A stretch of 64,000 nt of DNA, taken from contig NZ_PXYI01000008.1 of the NCBI RefSeq assembly GCF_003012735.1, positions 62,001 to 126,000 of the forward strand, given 5' to 3'. Positions 37,988 to 48,206 of this stretch are shown here, piece by piece. A model generated the notes under the pieces. That model had not been told where the DNA came from. It was given only the letters and a program-made list of their open reading frames with translations, and searched no databases. The translations under genes were made by a program, and so were the position numbers. Within the stretch, counting starts at the first letter, position 1, and every line of letters begins with the position of its first letter. This stretch comes from Allosphingosinicella deserti (lineage in GTDB: Bacteria; Pseudomonadota; Alphaproteobacteria; Sphingomonadales; Sphingomonadaceae).

Positions 37988-40900
37988 ATGCAGATAAAGC
38001 GGCTGAAGCTTTCCGGCTTCAAGAGCTTCGTCGAGCCCGCCGAACTGCGCATCGAGCCGGGCCTGACCGGCGTCGTGGGCCCGAATGGCTGCGGCAAATC
38101 GAACGTGCTGGAGGCAATCCGCTGGGTGATGGGCGAAAGCTCGCCCAAGTCGATGCGCGGCGCCGGCATGGACGATGTCATCTTCGCCGGCACCGCCCAG
38201 CGCCCGGCACGCGATTTCGCCGAAGTGAGCATGCTCGTCGAGCGCCCGACCGAGGAGGTGTCGGGCGACGTCGCGCTCGCTCCGCCCGGCGATGTCGAGA
38301 TCACCCGGCGGATCGAGCGCGGCGCCGGCTCTGCCTACCGGGTCAACGGCCGTGATGTCCGCGCCAAGGACGTGGCCTTGCTGTTCGCCGACGCCGCAAC
38401 CGGCGCCCACTCGCCGGCCTTGGTCAGCCAGGGCAAGATCAGTGCGATCATCGCGGCCAAGCCGACCGAGCGCCGCGCGATGCTTGAGGAAGCAGCCGGC
38501 ATCTCCGGGCTCCACGTGCGCCGCAAGGATGCCGAGCAGAAATTGCGCGCGGCGGAGGCCAATCTCACCCGGCTCGACGAGCTGATGGGCGACATGGAGA
38601 ATCGTGCGGCCGCGCTGCGCCGCCAGGCCAAGGCTGCCGAGCGTTACCGCAAGCTCTCCGATCAGATCCGCATCGCCGAGGCACGGATGATCTTCGCCCG
38701 CTGGCGCGAAGCGGCGAATGCAGCGGATGCGGCGAAGAAGGAAGCCGAGGCCGCCGTCGCCGCGGTCGATCGCGCTGCCGATGCGCAGAGGGTCGCCGCC
38801 GCACGACAGACCGGGGCCGCCGAAGCGGTCGCCGACAGGCGCAAGGCCGCCCAGGGTGCGCGCGACGCCGCAACCGCCCTCGGACACAGCCTCGCCAGCG
38901 TGCGCGCCGAACGCGACATGGTCGCGCGCCGGATCAAGGACCTGACCGCGCGCCAGGCGACGCTCGCCGCCGACCGGGTCCGCGAGGCCGCGCTCGCCGA
39001 GGATGCCAAGGCGGCCCTCGAACGACTCGCGCGGGAAAGCGAGGAGATCGAAATCCGACTCGCCGCCGCCGAGGCGGCACGCGGCACGATCGATATCCGC
39101 ACCGTCGAGGCCGAGGATGCCGCCCGCGCCGCGGAGGCGGAACTCGGCAAGGCGCGCACCGTCCAGGCGGCCGAGCAGGCCGAGGCCCGCGTCGCCCTGG
39201 CGGCGCTGGAGGCGGCACGAGGCAAGCTCGCCCGCGCCGAGATCGAGGCACAGCGGCTCGCCCAGCAACTGCAGGCGCTCGGCGACGAGATACCTCTGGT
39301 CGAGACCCTGCAGGCAGCGCGCGGCAAGCGCGAGCAGGCCGAGAAGAAGCAGGCGGAAGCGGCCGGAGCGATCGCCGCGGCCGAGACGGCGCGCCAGCAG
39401 GCGGCGGCGGCGCGCGACGCGGCCGAGAGCGAAGGCGCTGCGGCGCGGGCCGCCCATGCGGCGCTCGAATCGGAAGCGCGGGCGCTCGCCAAGGCGGTCG
39501 AAGGCGCGACCGGTGACCGCGCCATCCACCATTTGAAGGCGGCGCCCGGATTCGAGCGCGCCCTCGCCGCGGCGCTCGGCGACGATCTCGACGCAGTCGT
39601 CCGGGGCGATGCCGCCCGGCGCTGGACTGGCGCCGATATCGAGGAAAGCGATCCCCCGCTTCCGCCGGGCTGCGAGCGGCTGCTCGACCATGTCGAGGCG
39701 CCGGCAGTCCTGCATCGCCGCCTCGCGCAGATCGGCGTCGTCGACGAGGATGATGGTCGCCCGCTCGCCGTCGGCCAGCGGCTCGTCACACGCGACGGGC
39801 GGCTGCGGCGTTGGGACGGCTATGTCGCGACCGGCGTCGGCGCGGCAGCGGCGGAGCGGCTGATCCGGGTCAATCGCCTCGCCGAATTGCAGGCAGCTTT
39901 GCCCACGGCCTTTGCGGCCGTCGAGGAGGCGAAGGGGCGCATCGCCGCTGCGCTTGCGGAGATGCAGAAGGCGCGGGACGCCGCCGACGCCGCTCGCCGC
40001 AGCGAGGCCGAAGCGACGAGCGCGATCCGCGACGCGACGCGCGCCGAGGACAGCGCCCGAGTCGAGATCGAGCGGCTGGAGATGCGCCGCACCGGGCTCG
40101 CCGAGCGGATCGAGCAGGCCGCCGCCGACCTTGCCGACGCGCGTACCGCTTTTGCCGATGCCGGAAAGGTCGTCGAAGCGCTGCCGGACGCGCGCGCGAC
40201 CGAGGCGCAGGTCGCAGCACTTCGCACCAGCGCGGAAACCGCGCAGCGCGGGCTCGCCGACGTGCGCGCCGAGGCGGCAACCCAAGCGCGGGCGATCAGC
40301 GCCGATCGCCAGCGCGCCGACGCGGCCCGCAAGGAAGCCGCCGACTGGACTGTCCGCGCCTCCGAAGCAGGCAAGCGCCAGGCAGACATGGCCAAGCGGA
40401 TCGCCGAGGCGGAGGAGGAGGCGGAGAGCCTCGCCGGCGCGCCCGAGGCGCTGGCGCGTCGGCTCGAAGCGATGGAAGCAGACTATCTGGAGGCGACCCG
40501 CACGGCCGAAGCCGCGGCCGTCGCCGAGCGCGAAGCGGAGGCGGCTCTGCGGAAGGCCGACGCGCTGCTCGCCGAAGTTGGAGAACTCCTGGCCACGGCG
40601 CGCGAAGGCCGCGCCGGCGCCGTCGCCCGCCACGAGAACCAGGAATTGCGCCGCATGGAGATGGGCCGCATTTCCGGCGAGCGCTTCGAATGTCCGCCAC
40701 CGCTGCTGCCGGACAAGGTCGGCTTCGACGATGCGACGATCGAGCCGTCGGCCGAGGAAGCGACCCGCCACGAGCGCCTCAGCACCGAGCGCGAGCGCAT
40801 CGGCCCGGTCAATCTCGTCGCGGAGCGGGAGCTTGCCGAACTGGAGGAGACGCGCAGCGCCAGCCTCGCCGAGCGCGAGGAACTCGGGCTCGCCATCAAC

Positions 40901-41425
40901 CGCCTGCGCGGCTCGATCGGCAGCCTCAACCGCGAGGGCCGGCTGCGCCTGCTCGCTGCCTTCGAAGCCGTGGACCGGCATTTCCGCAGCCTGTTCACGA
41001 CCTTGTTCGAAGGCGGCCAGGCCCATCTCGAACTCGTCGAGTCCGAGGATCCGCTGGAAGCGGGCCTCGAGATTCTCGCCCAGCCGCCGGGCAAGCGCCT
41101 GTCGACGCTCACCCTGCTCTCCGGCGGCGAGCAGGCGCTGACTGCGGTGGCGCTGATCTTCGCCTTGTTCCTGACCAATCCCGCGCCAATCTGCGTCCTC
41201 GACGAAGTCGACGCGCCGCTCGACGACGCCAATATCGAGCGCTTCTGCGATCTGCTCGATCGCATGACCGGCGAGACCGAGACCCGCTATCTGATCGTCA
41301 CCCACAATGCGGTGACGATGAGCCGCATGCACCGTCTCTTCGGCGTGACCATGATCGAAAAGGGCGTCAGCCGCCTGGTCAGCGTCGATCTCGGCAGCGC
41401 CGAACGCCTGCTTGCCGCGGAGTGA
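37988..41425 (+). CDS. smc: Chromosome segregation ATPase SMC
   Basis: An 1145-residue SMC. The N-terminal head has Walker A GPNGCGKSN (31-39). Long coiled coils of Ala/Glu/Arg-rich sequence run on both sides of a central hinge (approx. residues 510-690). The C-terminal head has signature LLSGGEQALTAVALIF and Walker B ICVLDEVDAPLDDANIE. It condenses and segregates the chromosome with ScpAB. It is preceded by the two DsbA genes with a 31-nt gap, a conserved alphaproteobacterial order. Confidence 0.97.
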   Translation: MQIKRLKLSGFKSFVEPAELRIEPGLTGVVGPNGCGKSNVLEAIRWVMGESSPKSMRGAGMDDVIFAGTAQRPARDFAEVSMLVERPTEEVSGDVALAPPGDVEITRRIERGAGSAYRVNGRDVRAKDVALLFADAATGAHSPALVSQGKISAIIAAKPTERRAMLEEAAGISGLHVRRKDAEQKLRAAEANLTRLDELMGDMENRAAALRRQAKAAERYRKLSDQIRIAEARMIFARWREAANAADAAKKEAEAAVAAVDRAADAQRVAAARQTGAAEAVADRRKAAQGARDAATALGHSLASVRAERDMVARRIKDLTARQATLAADRVREAALAEDAKAALERLARESEEIEIRLAAAEAARGTIDIRTVEAEDAARAAEAELGKARTVQAAEQAEARVALAALEAARGKLARAEIEAQRLAQQLQALGDEIPLVETLQAARGKREQAEKKQAEAAGAIAAAETARQQAAAARDAAESEGAAARAAHAALESEARALAKAVEGATGDRAIHHLKAAPGFERALAAALGDDLDAVVRGDAARRWTGADIEESDPPLPPGCERLLDHVEAPAVLHRRLAQIGVVDEDDGRPLAVGQRLVTRDGRLRRWDGYVATGVGAAAAERLIRVNRLAELQAALPTAFAAVEEAKGRIAAALAEMQKARDAADAARRSEAEATSAIRDATRAEDSARVEIERLEMRRTGLAERIEQAAADLADARTAFADAGKVVEALPDARATEAQVAALRTSAETAQRGLADVRAEAATQARAISADRQRADAARKEAADWTVRASEAGKRQADMAKRIAEAEEEAESLAGAPEALARRLEAMEADYLEATRTAEAAAVAEREAEAALRKADALLAEVGELLATAREGRAGAVARHENQELRRMEMGRISGERFECPPPLLPDKVGFDDATIEPSAEEATRHERLSTERERIGPVNLVAERELAELEETRSASLAEREELGLAINRLRGSIGSLNREGRLRLLAAFEAVDRHFRSLFTTLFEGGQAHLELVESEDPLEAGLEILAQPPGKRLSTLTLLSGGEQALTAVALIFALFLTNPAPICVLDEVDAPLDDANIERFCDLLDRMTGETETRYLIVTHNAVTMSRMHRLFGVTMIEKGVSRLVSVDLGSAERLLAAE

Positions 41426-41472
41426 AATCGCCCCTCAGCAAGGCGACGGGCCAAACAGCAAGAACGGACCTC

Positions 41473-42837
41473 ATGACCGCACCCATGTTCCGCTACGTCC
41501 CGCCGCATCCGCCCCGTCCCGACGGTCCGGTCCCGGTCTGGCGCGGATTCGTCGGCGAGCGGGCGCGCAATGCCGTGTTCGGCTGGTCGAAGCGCGCGTT
41601 CGAGATCCCGCATTTCGAGCGCACCGTGCTCGGCCACCGAGTCCACATCCCGCTCGATCCCGCGCTCGTCCAGCATGTCATGCTGGACAATGCCGCCAAT
41701 TATCAGAAGCCGGATCTGGTCAAGAAGCTGCTGATGCCGAGCATCGGCCGCGGCCTGCTGAGCTCGGACGGAAATTTGTGGCGCGATCAGCGGCGGATCG
41801 TCGCCGCCAGTTTCGCGCCCGCCGCCGTCGACGCGCTGTTCCCGTCCTTCGCGCGGGCCGCCGAACAGGCGATGGCCGGCTGGGGCAGCGGCTGCACGAT
41901 CGACATGGCCGAAGTTTCGACGGCGACGACGATGCGGGTGATCTCCGATGCCCTGTTCGGCGGCGATCCTAGGCTCACCGGCGCGGAGGCGATGGGTCAC
42001 ATCGCCGCCGCGCTCGAAGGGGTGGGCGGCGCGCGGCTGCAGGTCCTGCTCGGCCTGCCGCTGATACCGCTCACCGCCAAGGGCCGGCGCGGGCGGCGCG
42101 GCCAGCTCTATCTGCGCGAGACGTTGAGCGCGGTGGTCAACGATCGCCGGCAGCGGCCTGGCGACGACTTCCTCAGCCACATGATATCGGCGCTCGACGC
42201 GCGCTTCCCGGCGGAGGACGCGCAGGCGCTGGCGGTCGACAATGCCGCGACCTTCTACGTCGCGGGGCACGAGACCACCGCCAATGCGATGACCTGGACG
42301 CTGTTCCTGCTTTCAGAACAGGCGGCTCTGCAGGAGCAAGTGAGCGCCGAGGCACGGGAGGCGCTCGCCGCCGCGCCCGCGGACTCGAGCCTCGCCGAGC
42401 GGTTGCCCTTGCTCCGCCGGGTGCTCGAGGAATCGATGCGGCTCTATCCGCCGGTGCCACGCTTCGATCGCCAGGCGGTGGCCGACGATCGCATCGGCGA
42501 CCATCCGATCCGGGCCGGCGATTTCGTGTCGATCTGGCCGTGGATCATCCATCGCCACCGGTCGCTCTGGGAAGATCCGGACGCGTTCATTCCCGATCGC
42601 TGGCGTGAGGATGCCAGAGCGACCCGTCACCGCTTCCAATATATCCCGTTCGGCGGCGGTCCGCGGGTCTGCGTCGGGCTGCGCTTCGCGACGGCGGAAA
42701 TGCTGAGCGTGCTGGCTTACTGGCTCGCCGGGTGGCGCTTCGCGCCGCTGCCCGGGCGCGATGTCCGCCCCTCAGGAATGGTCACCTTGCGGCCTGCGGG
42801 CGGCCTGCCGCTCATCCTCTCGCGTCGCTCCGGCTGA
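41473..42837 (+). CDS. Cytochrome P450
   Basis: A 454-residue P450 of bacterial type with no membrane anchor. The I-helix oxygen-activation motif is FYVAGHETTANAMTW, the K-helix motif is ESMR in LEESMRLYPPVPRF, and the haem-thiolate loop is FGGGPRVCVGLRFA. The substrate is unknown; the sequence style is closer to CYP102/fatty-acid-hydroxylase-like or CYP4-like bacterial enzymes than to terpene P450s. There is no ferredoxin gene beside it. The last 26 nt overlap the 3' end of the convergent transporter gene. Confidence 0.92.
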   Translation: MTAPMFRYVPPHPPRPDGPVPVWRGFVGERARNAVFGWSKRAFEIPHFERTVLGHRVHIPLDPALVQHVMLDNAANYQKPDLVKKLLMPSIGRGLLSSDGNLWRDQRRIVAASFAPAAVDALFPSFARAAEQAMAGWGSGCTIDMAEVSTATTMRVISDALFGGDPRLTGAEAMGHIAAALEGVGGARLQVLLGLPLIPLTAKGRRGRRGQLYLRETLSAVVNDRRQRPGDDFLSHMISALDARFPAEDAQALAVDNAATFYVAGHETTANAMTWTLFLLSEQAALQEQVSAEAREALAAAPADSSLAERLPLLRRVLEESMRLYPPVPRFDRQAVADDRIGDHPIRAGDFVSIWPWIIHRHRSLWEDPDAFIPDRWREDARATRHRFQYIPFGGGPRVCVGLRFATAEMLSVLAYWLAGWRFAPLPGRDVRPSGMVTLRPAGGLPLILSRRSG

Positions 42838-44113
42838 CTCCGGCCCCGCGCGACGCGAAGCTCGCCGCCAGGCCGATCAGCGCGACGGCGCCGACGATCA
42901 GTCCCGGTGCGGCGCGCCAGCCGGTGGCGTCGATCAGCGCATTGGCGGCAAGCGGCCCCAATCCGCTTAGTAAGGTGAAGCTGATGTTGAGCGACAAGGC
43001 GACTCCGCTGAAGCGCACGCGTGCCGGAAACAGCCGCGCGAGCAGATAGGCGAAACTGCCATTGGCGCCGGCGACCGCTATCGCGAGCAGCGGCAGCACC
43101 AGCAGCAGATCGGCATCCCCGCGCGCGAGCAGGGCATAGCCCATCGGTCCGCCGACGATCAGCAGCAGGGACGATGCCCGCAGCAGCCGCTGCGGCGGCA
43201 TCCGGTCCGCCAGCCACGAGGCGGCGAGCAGCGACAGCGACATCGCCAGCAAAGCGACGTTCATCGCGATCGCCACCTCCTGCCTCGGATAGGCGAGCAC
43301 CTGGCCGAGATAGGCCGGCATGTGCGCGAACAGCAGCCCGTTGAAGCCCGCGGTCAGCGCCACTACGCAGCAGCCGAGCAGGATCGCGCCGCGATGATCG
43401 CGCACCACTTCGCGGACCGGCTGCTGCGCGGCGTCGTGCCGGATGCGCAGGAATTCGGGAGTCTCCTCCAGATTGCGGCGGAGCCAGAAGCTCACCAGCC
43501 CGAGCACGCCGCCGAACAGGAATGCGATCCGCCACCCATAGTCCAGCATCGCCTCCGGCGGCAGCCAGGCGCCGAGCGCGAGATTGACGAAAGCGGCGAG
43601 CAGCACACCGGCGTTGACGAGAGCAAAGACGATGCCGCAGGCGAAGCCGGGACGCCGCTGCGCGGTCTCGACCACGAAGGTGATCGCACCCGGCAGTTCT
43701 CCACCGATGCAGAGCCCCTGAACGAAGCGCAGCAACACCAGCAGCAAGGTCGCGGCAAGGCCCCATTGGGCATAGGTCGGGATCAGGCCGATCGCCAGCG
43801 TGCACAGCGACATGGTGAAGACGGTGACCACGAACACCGTTTTGCGCCCATAGCGGTCGCCGAAATGGCTGGAGACCATTCCGCCGAGCGGACGGGCGAG
43901 ATAGCCGACGGCGAACACCGCAAGCGAAAGGGTGAGCGCCGCGGCGGGCGCGCCAGCCGGGAAGAAGGCGGCGGCGATCGCCTGCGCGAAGATCCCGTAT
44001 ACGATGAAGTCATAATATTCGAGGCCGCCGCCCAGCGCCGCGAGCACGACCATCCGCCACTGCCGATGGGTGAGGTCCGGCGGGCCGTCCACATTGTCCG
44101 AAACTGAAGTCAC
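42812..44113 (-). CDS. MFS transporter, metabolite:H+ symporter type
   Basis: A 433-residue 12-helix transporter of the ShiA/ProP/citrate-like family. TM1 is MVVLAALGGGLEYYDFIVYG. Motif A is PLGGMVSSHFGDRYGRKTVF, and RFVQGLCIGGELPGAITFV follows. The GTG start at 44113 is supported by GGGAGG 4 nt upstream. The likely substrates are small organic acids or osmolytes. The coding ends of this gene and the P450 gene overlap by 26 nt on opposite strands. Confidence 0.9.
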   Translation of the reverse strand: MTSVSDNVDGPPDLTHRQWRMVVLAALGGGLEYYDFIVYGIFAQAIAAAFFPAGAPAAALTLSLAVFAVGYLARPLGGMVSSHFGDRYGRKTVFVVTVFTMSLCTLAIGLIPTYAQWGLAATLLLVLLRFVQGLCIGGELPGAITFVVETAQRRPGFACGIVFALVNAGVLLAAFVNLALGAWLPPEAMLDYGWRIAFLFGGVLGLVSFWLRRNLEETPEFLRIRHDAAQQPVREVVRDHRGAILLGCCVVALTAGFNGLLFAHMPAYLGQVLAYPRQEVAIAMNVALLAMSLSLLAASWLADRMPPQRLLRASSLLLIVGGPMGYALLARGDADLLLVLPLLAIAVAGANGSFAYLLARLFPARVRFSGVALSLNISFTLLSGLGPLAANALIDATGWRAAPGLIVGAVALIGLAASFASRGAGVSRSDARG

Positions 44114-44222
44114 CAGGCCTCCCGCACGCGAACCTGCCGCATAAGGCCGCGAGACGGCGCGGAAGTCCACCGTTGCTCCGCTGGTGGCGGTTATTTTTCG
44201 GCGCCCGTCCTCCTGGTCCGGC

Positions 44223-44969
44223 CTATTCAGCTCTGCGGAACTTGAAGACGAACTGGTCGGTCTTGCCGCGGATCGACGGATCGAAGACGTTTGTCGTGTG
44301 CGGGTCGGCCGGATTGGCGAGGATCGGCAGCGCGCCTTCGTAGGTGAACCCCGCGCTTTCGATCTCCGCGCGGGCTGCGGCGGGATCGATGCGGTGGAGG
44401 CTGTCGGGCGCCTTGAACTCCGGATCGGCATTGGCGACATGGTCGACGACCAGCAGCACGCCACCCGGCTTCAGCGAGTTGTGGAGCGTCTTGGCGACGC
44501 TCAGGGCAAAGCCCGGAGGCGACATCTTGAGGTGCAGATCGTGATAATTCTGCACCGTCACGATCGCATCGAGCGGTTCGGGAAAGGCGACTGCGGCGAG
44601 CGACACGCGCGAAGGCGTGACGTTCGTGTAGCCGGCGACGGCTGTATCCTGATCGGTTCCGTACGATGCCTTGTACTGGATGAATTCGGCCGGCTGATAG
44701 GCGTAGACATGGCCCTTGGGCCCGACCGCGGCGGCGAGGATCCGGGTGAAATAGCCGCCGCCCATGATGAAGTCGGCCACCTTGTCGCCCGGGGCGATCT
44801 CCGCAAAGGCGAGCAGCTCGCCGGGCTTTCGGACCGAGTCGCGCGCCCGATCCGCTTCGGGCCGCTTGCTGTCGGCAAGCGCGGCCTTGATCGAGGAAGG
44901 AACGGTCTGGGCCGCGGCGGGCGCAGCGAGCGCCATCAGCAGTCCTGCGGATATCGATACCAGCCTCAT
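44223..44969 (-). CDS. Exported SAM-methyltransferase-like protein
   Basis: A 248-residue protein with a signal peptide (LVSISAGLLMALAAPAAAQ) followed by a class I methyltransferase-like fold: KVADFIMGGGYFTRILAAAV, HVYAYQPAEFIQ, and HNSLKPGGVLLVVDHVANAD. A strong ribosome site (GGAGAG) precedes the ATG. Exported relatives exist in sphingomonads and other Proteobacteria; whether they bind SAM in the periplasm is unknown. It stands alone between the MFS and wrbA genes. Confidence 0.82.
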   Translation of the reverse strand: MRLVSISAGLLMALAAPAAAQTVPSSIKAALADSKRPEADRARDSVRKPGELLAFAEIAPGDKVADFIMGGGYFTRILAAAVGPKGHVYAYQPAEFIQYKASYGTDQDTAVAGYTNVTPSRVSLAAVAFPEPLDAIVTVQNYHDLHLKMSPPGFALSVAKTLHNSLKPGGVLLVVDHVANADPEFKAPDSLHRIDPAAARAEIESAGFTYEGALPILANPADPHTTNVFDPSIRGKTDQFVFKFRRAE

Positions 44970-45093
44970 CGCGACTCTCTCCTGTTTCGCTGCATCATGA
45001 ACCATTCCGGCGACGGTTCAAAGCCGCGGTCGACCTTCGTCGCGGCGGAGAGGCGCGACTTCGGCGGGAGGGGCACCGAAGCCGCGCGCGCGA

Positions 45094-45693
45094 TCAGCCG
45101 AACAATTTGCCGGCGGTGATCGCGATCAGTTCGCCCTGGTGCATCGCACCGTTGAGATCGATTTCGGTCGGCTGGCGCGATCCGTCACCGGCGGCGACGG
45201 TGGTCGCGCCATAAGGCGCGCCGCCGACGATCTCGTCGACGCTCATCTGGCCGGCATGGCTGTAGGGCAGACCGACGATCGTCATTCCGAAGTGGAGGAG
45301 GTTGGTGATGATCGAGAACAGGGTCGTCTCCTGGCCGCCATGCTGGCTGGCGGTCGAGGTGAAGGCGCCGCCGACCTTGCCGTTGAGCGCGCCGCGCGCC
45401 CACAGGCCGCCGGCCTGATCGAGGAAGGCCGCCATCTGCGACGACATCCGGCCGAAGCGGGTGCCGGTGCCGACGACGATCGCATCATAATGTTCGAGGT
45501 CGGCGACCGTCGCGATCGGTGCCGCCTGATCGAGCTTGAAATGGGCGTTGCGCGCAATCTCTTCGGGAACGGTCTCCGGCACGCGCTTGATGTCGACTTC
45601 GGCGCCGCCGCGGCGTGCGCCTTCCGCCACCGCTTCCGCCATCTTCTCGATATGACCGTAAGACGAATAATACAGAACCAGCACCTTGGCCAT
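45094..45693 (-). CDS. wrbA: NAD(P)H:quinone oxidoreductase, WrbA
   Basis: A 199-residue flavodoxin-fold quinone reductase. The FMN loop is [20 protein letters not shown], and the WrbA-specific segments are [19 protein letters not shown] and [20 protein letters not shown]. It performs two-electron quinone reduction and protects against redox cycling. An excellent ribosome site (GAGGAGGG) precedes the ATG. Confidence 0.95.
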   Translation of the reverse strand: MAKVLVLYYSSYGHIEKMAEAVAEGARRGGAEVDIKRVPETVPEEIARNAHFKLDQAAPIATVADLEHYDAIVVGTGTRFGRMSSQMAAFLDQAGGLWARGALNGKVGGAFTSTASQHGGQETTLFSIITNLLHFGMTIVGLPYSHAGQMSVDEIVGGAPYGATTVAAGDGSRQPTEIDLNGAMHQGELIAITAGKLFG

Positions 45694-45860
45694 GTGACCC
45701 TCCTCGAAGCGTGCGCGGCGGACCCGCCGGCACGTCCTCCATCGGCTCATTGTCCGCGACGAGAAAGCCGAATAAGTTCGAAGGATCTGTTCGAAATTCT
45801 GGAAGAGCTGAGTCATAGGCGGAGCTGGCTTCAACCCGTGCCTGCTCCTAGATAGCAGCA

Positions 45861-46553
45861 ATGCGCATCGCCATCCTCGAAACCGGCAAGCCGCCCGCCG
45901 ACCTTGCCGGCCGCTTCGGCACCTATCCCGAGATGTTCGCCGATCTGCTCGGCCCCGGCTTCGAAACGGTGACATACGACGTCGCCGCCGGCGAGTTGCC
46001 CGCGCGACCCGAGGATTACCCAGCCTATCTGGTCACCGGCTCGCCGGCGGGTGTGTATGAGGATCATCCCTGGATCGATCCGCTCAAGGCGTTCCTGCGC
46101 GCCGCCAAGGGAAAGGCCAGGATCGTCGGCATCTGCTTCGGCCACCAGATCATGGCCGAGGCGTTCGGCGGCAAGGTCGAGAAGTCCGAACGGGGCTGGG
46201 GCGTCGGCCTGCAAACGCTTGACGTCCAGGCGCGCCGCCCGTTCATGAACGGCGAAGCCGCCGTGTCGGTGCCGGCCTCGCACCAGGATCAGATCGTGGT
46301 GCCGCCGCCGCATGCCGAGGTGCTCGCCGGCAACGATTTCAGCCCGTTCGGAATGCTCGCCTACACCGATCAGCCGGCGCTCTCGATGCAATTCCACCCG
46401 GAATTCGATCCGGCCTTCGCCAAGGCTCTCGTCGAGAGCCGGCGTGCGCGCCTGCCCGATCCGGACGCAGCGATCGCCTCGCTCGATCGCCCGAACGACA
46501 GCGCCTGCGTCGGCGGCTGGATCCGCAGCTTTCTGAAGGAAGAGCCGGCATGA
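45861..46553 (+). CDS. Class I glutamine amidotransferase-like protein
   Basis: A 230-residue GATase1-fold protein. The nucleophile elbow is [15 protein letters not shown] (Cys92), and the rest of the triad lies in [10 protein letters not shown]. Stand-alone members resemble GMP-synthase-type amidotransferases acting on small amines or glutamate derivatives; the acceptor here is unknown. The stop overlaps the macrodomain ATG, so the two are translated together. Confidence 0.88.
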   Translation: MRIAILETGKPPADLAGRFGTYPEMFADLLGPGFETVTYDVAAGELPARPEDYPAYLVTGSPAGVYEDHPWIDPLKAFLRAAKGKARIVGICFGHQIMAEAFGGKVEKSERGWGVGLQTLDVQARRPFMNGEAAVSVPASHQDQIVVPPPHAEVLAGNDFSPFGMLAYTDQPALSMQFHPEFDPAFAKALVESRRARLPDPDAAIASLDRPNDSACVGGWIRSFLKEEPA

Positions 46554-47077
46554 CCGAGTGGCGGGCGATCGAGGCGGACATCACCAGGCTCGCCTTGGAT
46601 GCGATCGTCAACGCCGCCAATTCGAGCCTGCTCGGCGGCGGCGGCGTCGACGGCGCGATCCACCGCGCCGCCGGGCCCGATCTTCTCGCCGAGTGCCGCA
46701 CGCTTGGCGGATGCCCGGCCGGCGAGGCGAAGATCACGAGGGGCTACCGACTACCGGCCGCGCACGTCATCCACACCGTCGGTCCGGTCTGGCACGGCGG
46801 CGGCAAGAATGAGCCCGAGACGCTCGCCCGCTGCTACCGCAACAGCCTCGCGCTCGCCCGGCGGCACAGCCTGCGCACCATCGCCTTCCCGGCAATCTCC
46901 ACTGGAATATACGGCTATCCCGTCGAAGCCGCCGCAAAGGTGGCCGCCGAGACCGTCGCCGCGGAAATCGCCGCGACACCGGACGCCTTCGACGAAATCT
47001 TGTTCGTCTGCTTCAGCCCCGCTGCCACCGAAATCTTCCAGAGGTCCGTGGACGAAGAACAAGGCGCCAACCCTTAA
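46550..47077 (+). CDS. Macrodomain protein (O-acetyl-ADP-ribose deacetylase-like)
   Basis: A 175-residue MacroD-type domain. Conserved parts are [20 protein letters not shown] with RAAG, and [20 protein letters not shown]. Such enzymes hydrolyse O-acetyl-ADP-ribose or remove ADP-ribose from acidic residues. It is coupled to the amidotransferase upstream by an ATGA overlap. Confidence 0.93.
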   Translation: MTEWRAIEADITRLALDAIVNAANSSLLGGGGVDGAIHRAAGPDLLAECRTLGGCPAGEAKITRGYRLPAAHVIHTVGPVWHGGGKNEPETLARCYRNSLALARRHSLRTIAFPAISTGIYGYPVEAAAKVAAETVAAEIAATPDAFDEILFVCFSPAATEIFQRSVDEEQGANP

Positions 47078-47078
47078 C

Positions 47079-47099
47079 CTCTCGCCCGTTGCGCGAGAG
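47079..47099. terminator. Hairpin between convergent macrodomain and metallopeptidase genes
   Basis: A 7-bp stem (CTCTCGC with GCGAGAG) and 7-nt loop in the 43-nt gap between stops at 47077 and 47121. It probably ends both transcripts. Confidence 0.5.
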
Positions 47100-47120
47100 A
47101 GGTAGGAGAGAGGGGGCGCC

Positions 47121-48050
47121 TTAAACCGTCGCTGCGCCGAACGTGTCGCAGCTCGCCGGATCGCCGCTCTCGAGGCCGCGCTTCAGCCAGCGCTGACGCT
47201 GCTCGGCGCTGCCGTGGGTGAAGGCTTCGGGGACGACGCGGCCCTGCGCCTGGCGCTGAAGCGTATCGTCGCCGATCGCCTGGGCGGCGCGAAGACCCTC
47301 CTGGATGTCGCCCGGCTCCAGCGCCGCGCGGCCCTGCGCATCCTTGGCATTGGCGGCCCAGACTCCGGCATAGCAATCGGCCTGCAATTCCACGCGCACC
47401 TGGATGGCATTGCCCTCGCGGCTCGAAACGCTCTGCTGCTGCTCGTGGGCGCGGGTCAGGGTGCCGGTCAGGAACTGGAGGTGATGGCCGACTTCGTGGG
47501 CGATGACATAGGCCTGGGCGAAGTCTCCGGCGGCGCCGAACCGGTTCTGGAGCTCGCCGTAGAAGCTGGTGTCGAGATAGATGCGATTGTCGGTCGGGCA
47601 GTAGAACGGCCCCATCGCCGACTGGGCGGCGCCGCAGCCGGAGCGGCCGGTGCCGCCGTAGAAGACGAAACCGGCCGGCTGATATTTCTGGCCCTGGGCC
47701 TGGAAGATGCGGGTCCAGGTGTCCTCCGTATTGGCGAGCACCTGGCAGGAGAATTTGCTCGCCGCATCGAGCGCGCAGGATTCCTGCGCATTGGCGCCGC
47801 CGCGTGTTCCCGTCTGCGCCACCTGCGTCCCGCCGACGCCGCGCGTTCCGCCGCCGCCACCGCCAAGGGTGGTCAGCGCGCAATAACCGAGCAGGAGGAT
47901 CAGCACGCCGCCGATCCCGAAGCGGCTCAGCACCAGGCCGAACAGCATCCCGAACAGGCCGCCGCCGCCGCCGAAGCCGCCGCCACCGCCGAAACTCTGC
48001 CCGCGCTGATCGCTGACATTGTCGCTCGTCCGATAATCATCGAGGCGCAT
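47121..48050 (-). CDS. Neutral zinc metallopeptidase, YpfJ type
   Basis: A 309-residue single-pass membrane protein. The Gly-rich N-terminus (residues 20-33) is followed by a membrane helix at about 36-60 and a YpfJ-family peptidase domain. The zinc motif is AYVIAHEVGHHLQ (HEVGH, 185-189), with the third ligand expected in VELQADCYAGVWA. It also carries CPTDNRIYLDTSFY, typical of the family. The function in the cell is unknown. The start at 48050 matches the conserved MRLDDYRTSDNV. It is divergent from the 3-hydroxybutyrate dehydrogenase gene. Confidence 0.93.
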   Translation of the reverse strand: MRLDDYRTSDNVSDQRGQSFGGGGGFGGGGGLFGMLFGLVLSRFGIGGVLILLLGYCALTTLGGGGGGTRGVGGTQVAQTGTRGGANAQESCALDAASKFSCQVLANTEDTWTRIFQAQGQKYQPAGFVFYGGTGRSGCGAAQSAMGPFYCPTDNRIYLDTSFYGELQNRFGAAGDFAQAYVIAHEVGHHLQFLTGTLTRAHEQQQSVSSREGNAIQVRVELQADCYAGVWAANAKDAQGRAALEPGDIQEGLRAAQAIGDDTLQRQAQGRVVPEAFTHGSAEQRQRWLKRGLESGDPASCDTFGAATV

Positions 48051-48206
48051 CCGGCTCACTTCCTGTTGCGAAGACCCACTCCCGGCGCGGGCCGGAATGC
48101 GGACTTCCTGGGTACGAACCGGGAGAATGCGCAGGATGGGCGTGCGGTTGCAAATCGCGCCCGCACGCGGGAAAGAGCGGCGGACCTCAGCCAAGGATGT
48201 CCGCGC

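Noticed and set aside
37886-41332. 1148-codon minus-strand frame opposite smc
   Set aside because: The low-complexity Ala/Gly/Leu/Arg translation reflects the complementary coiled-coil codons of smc.
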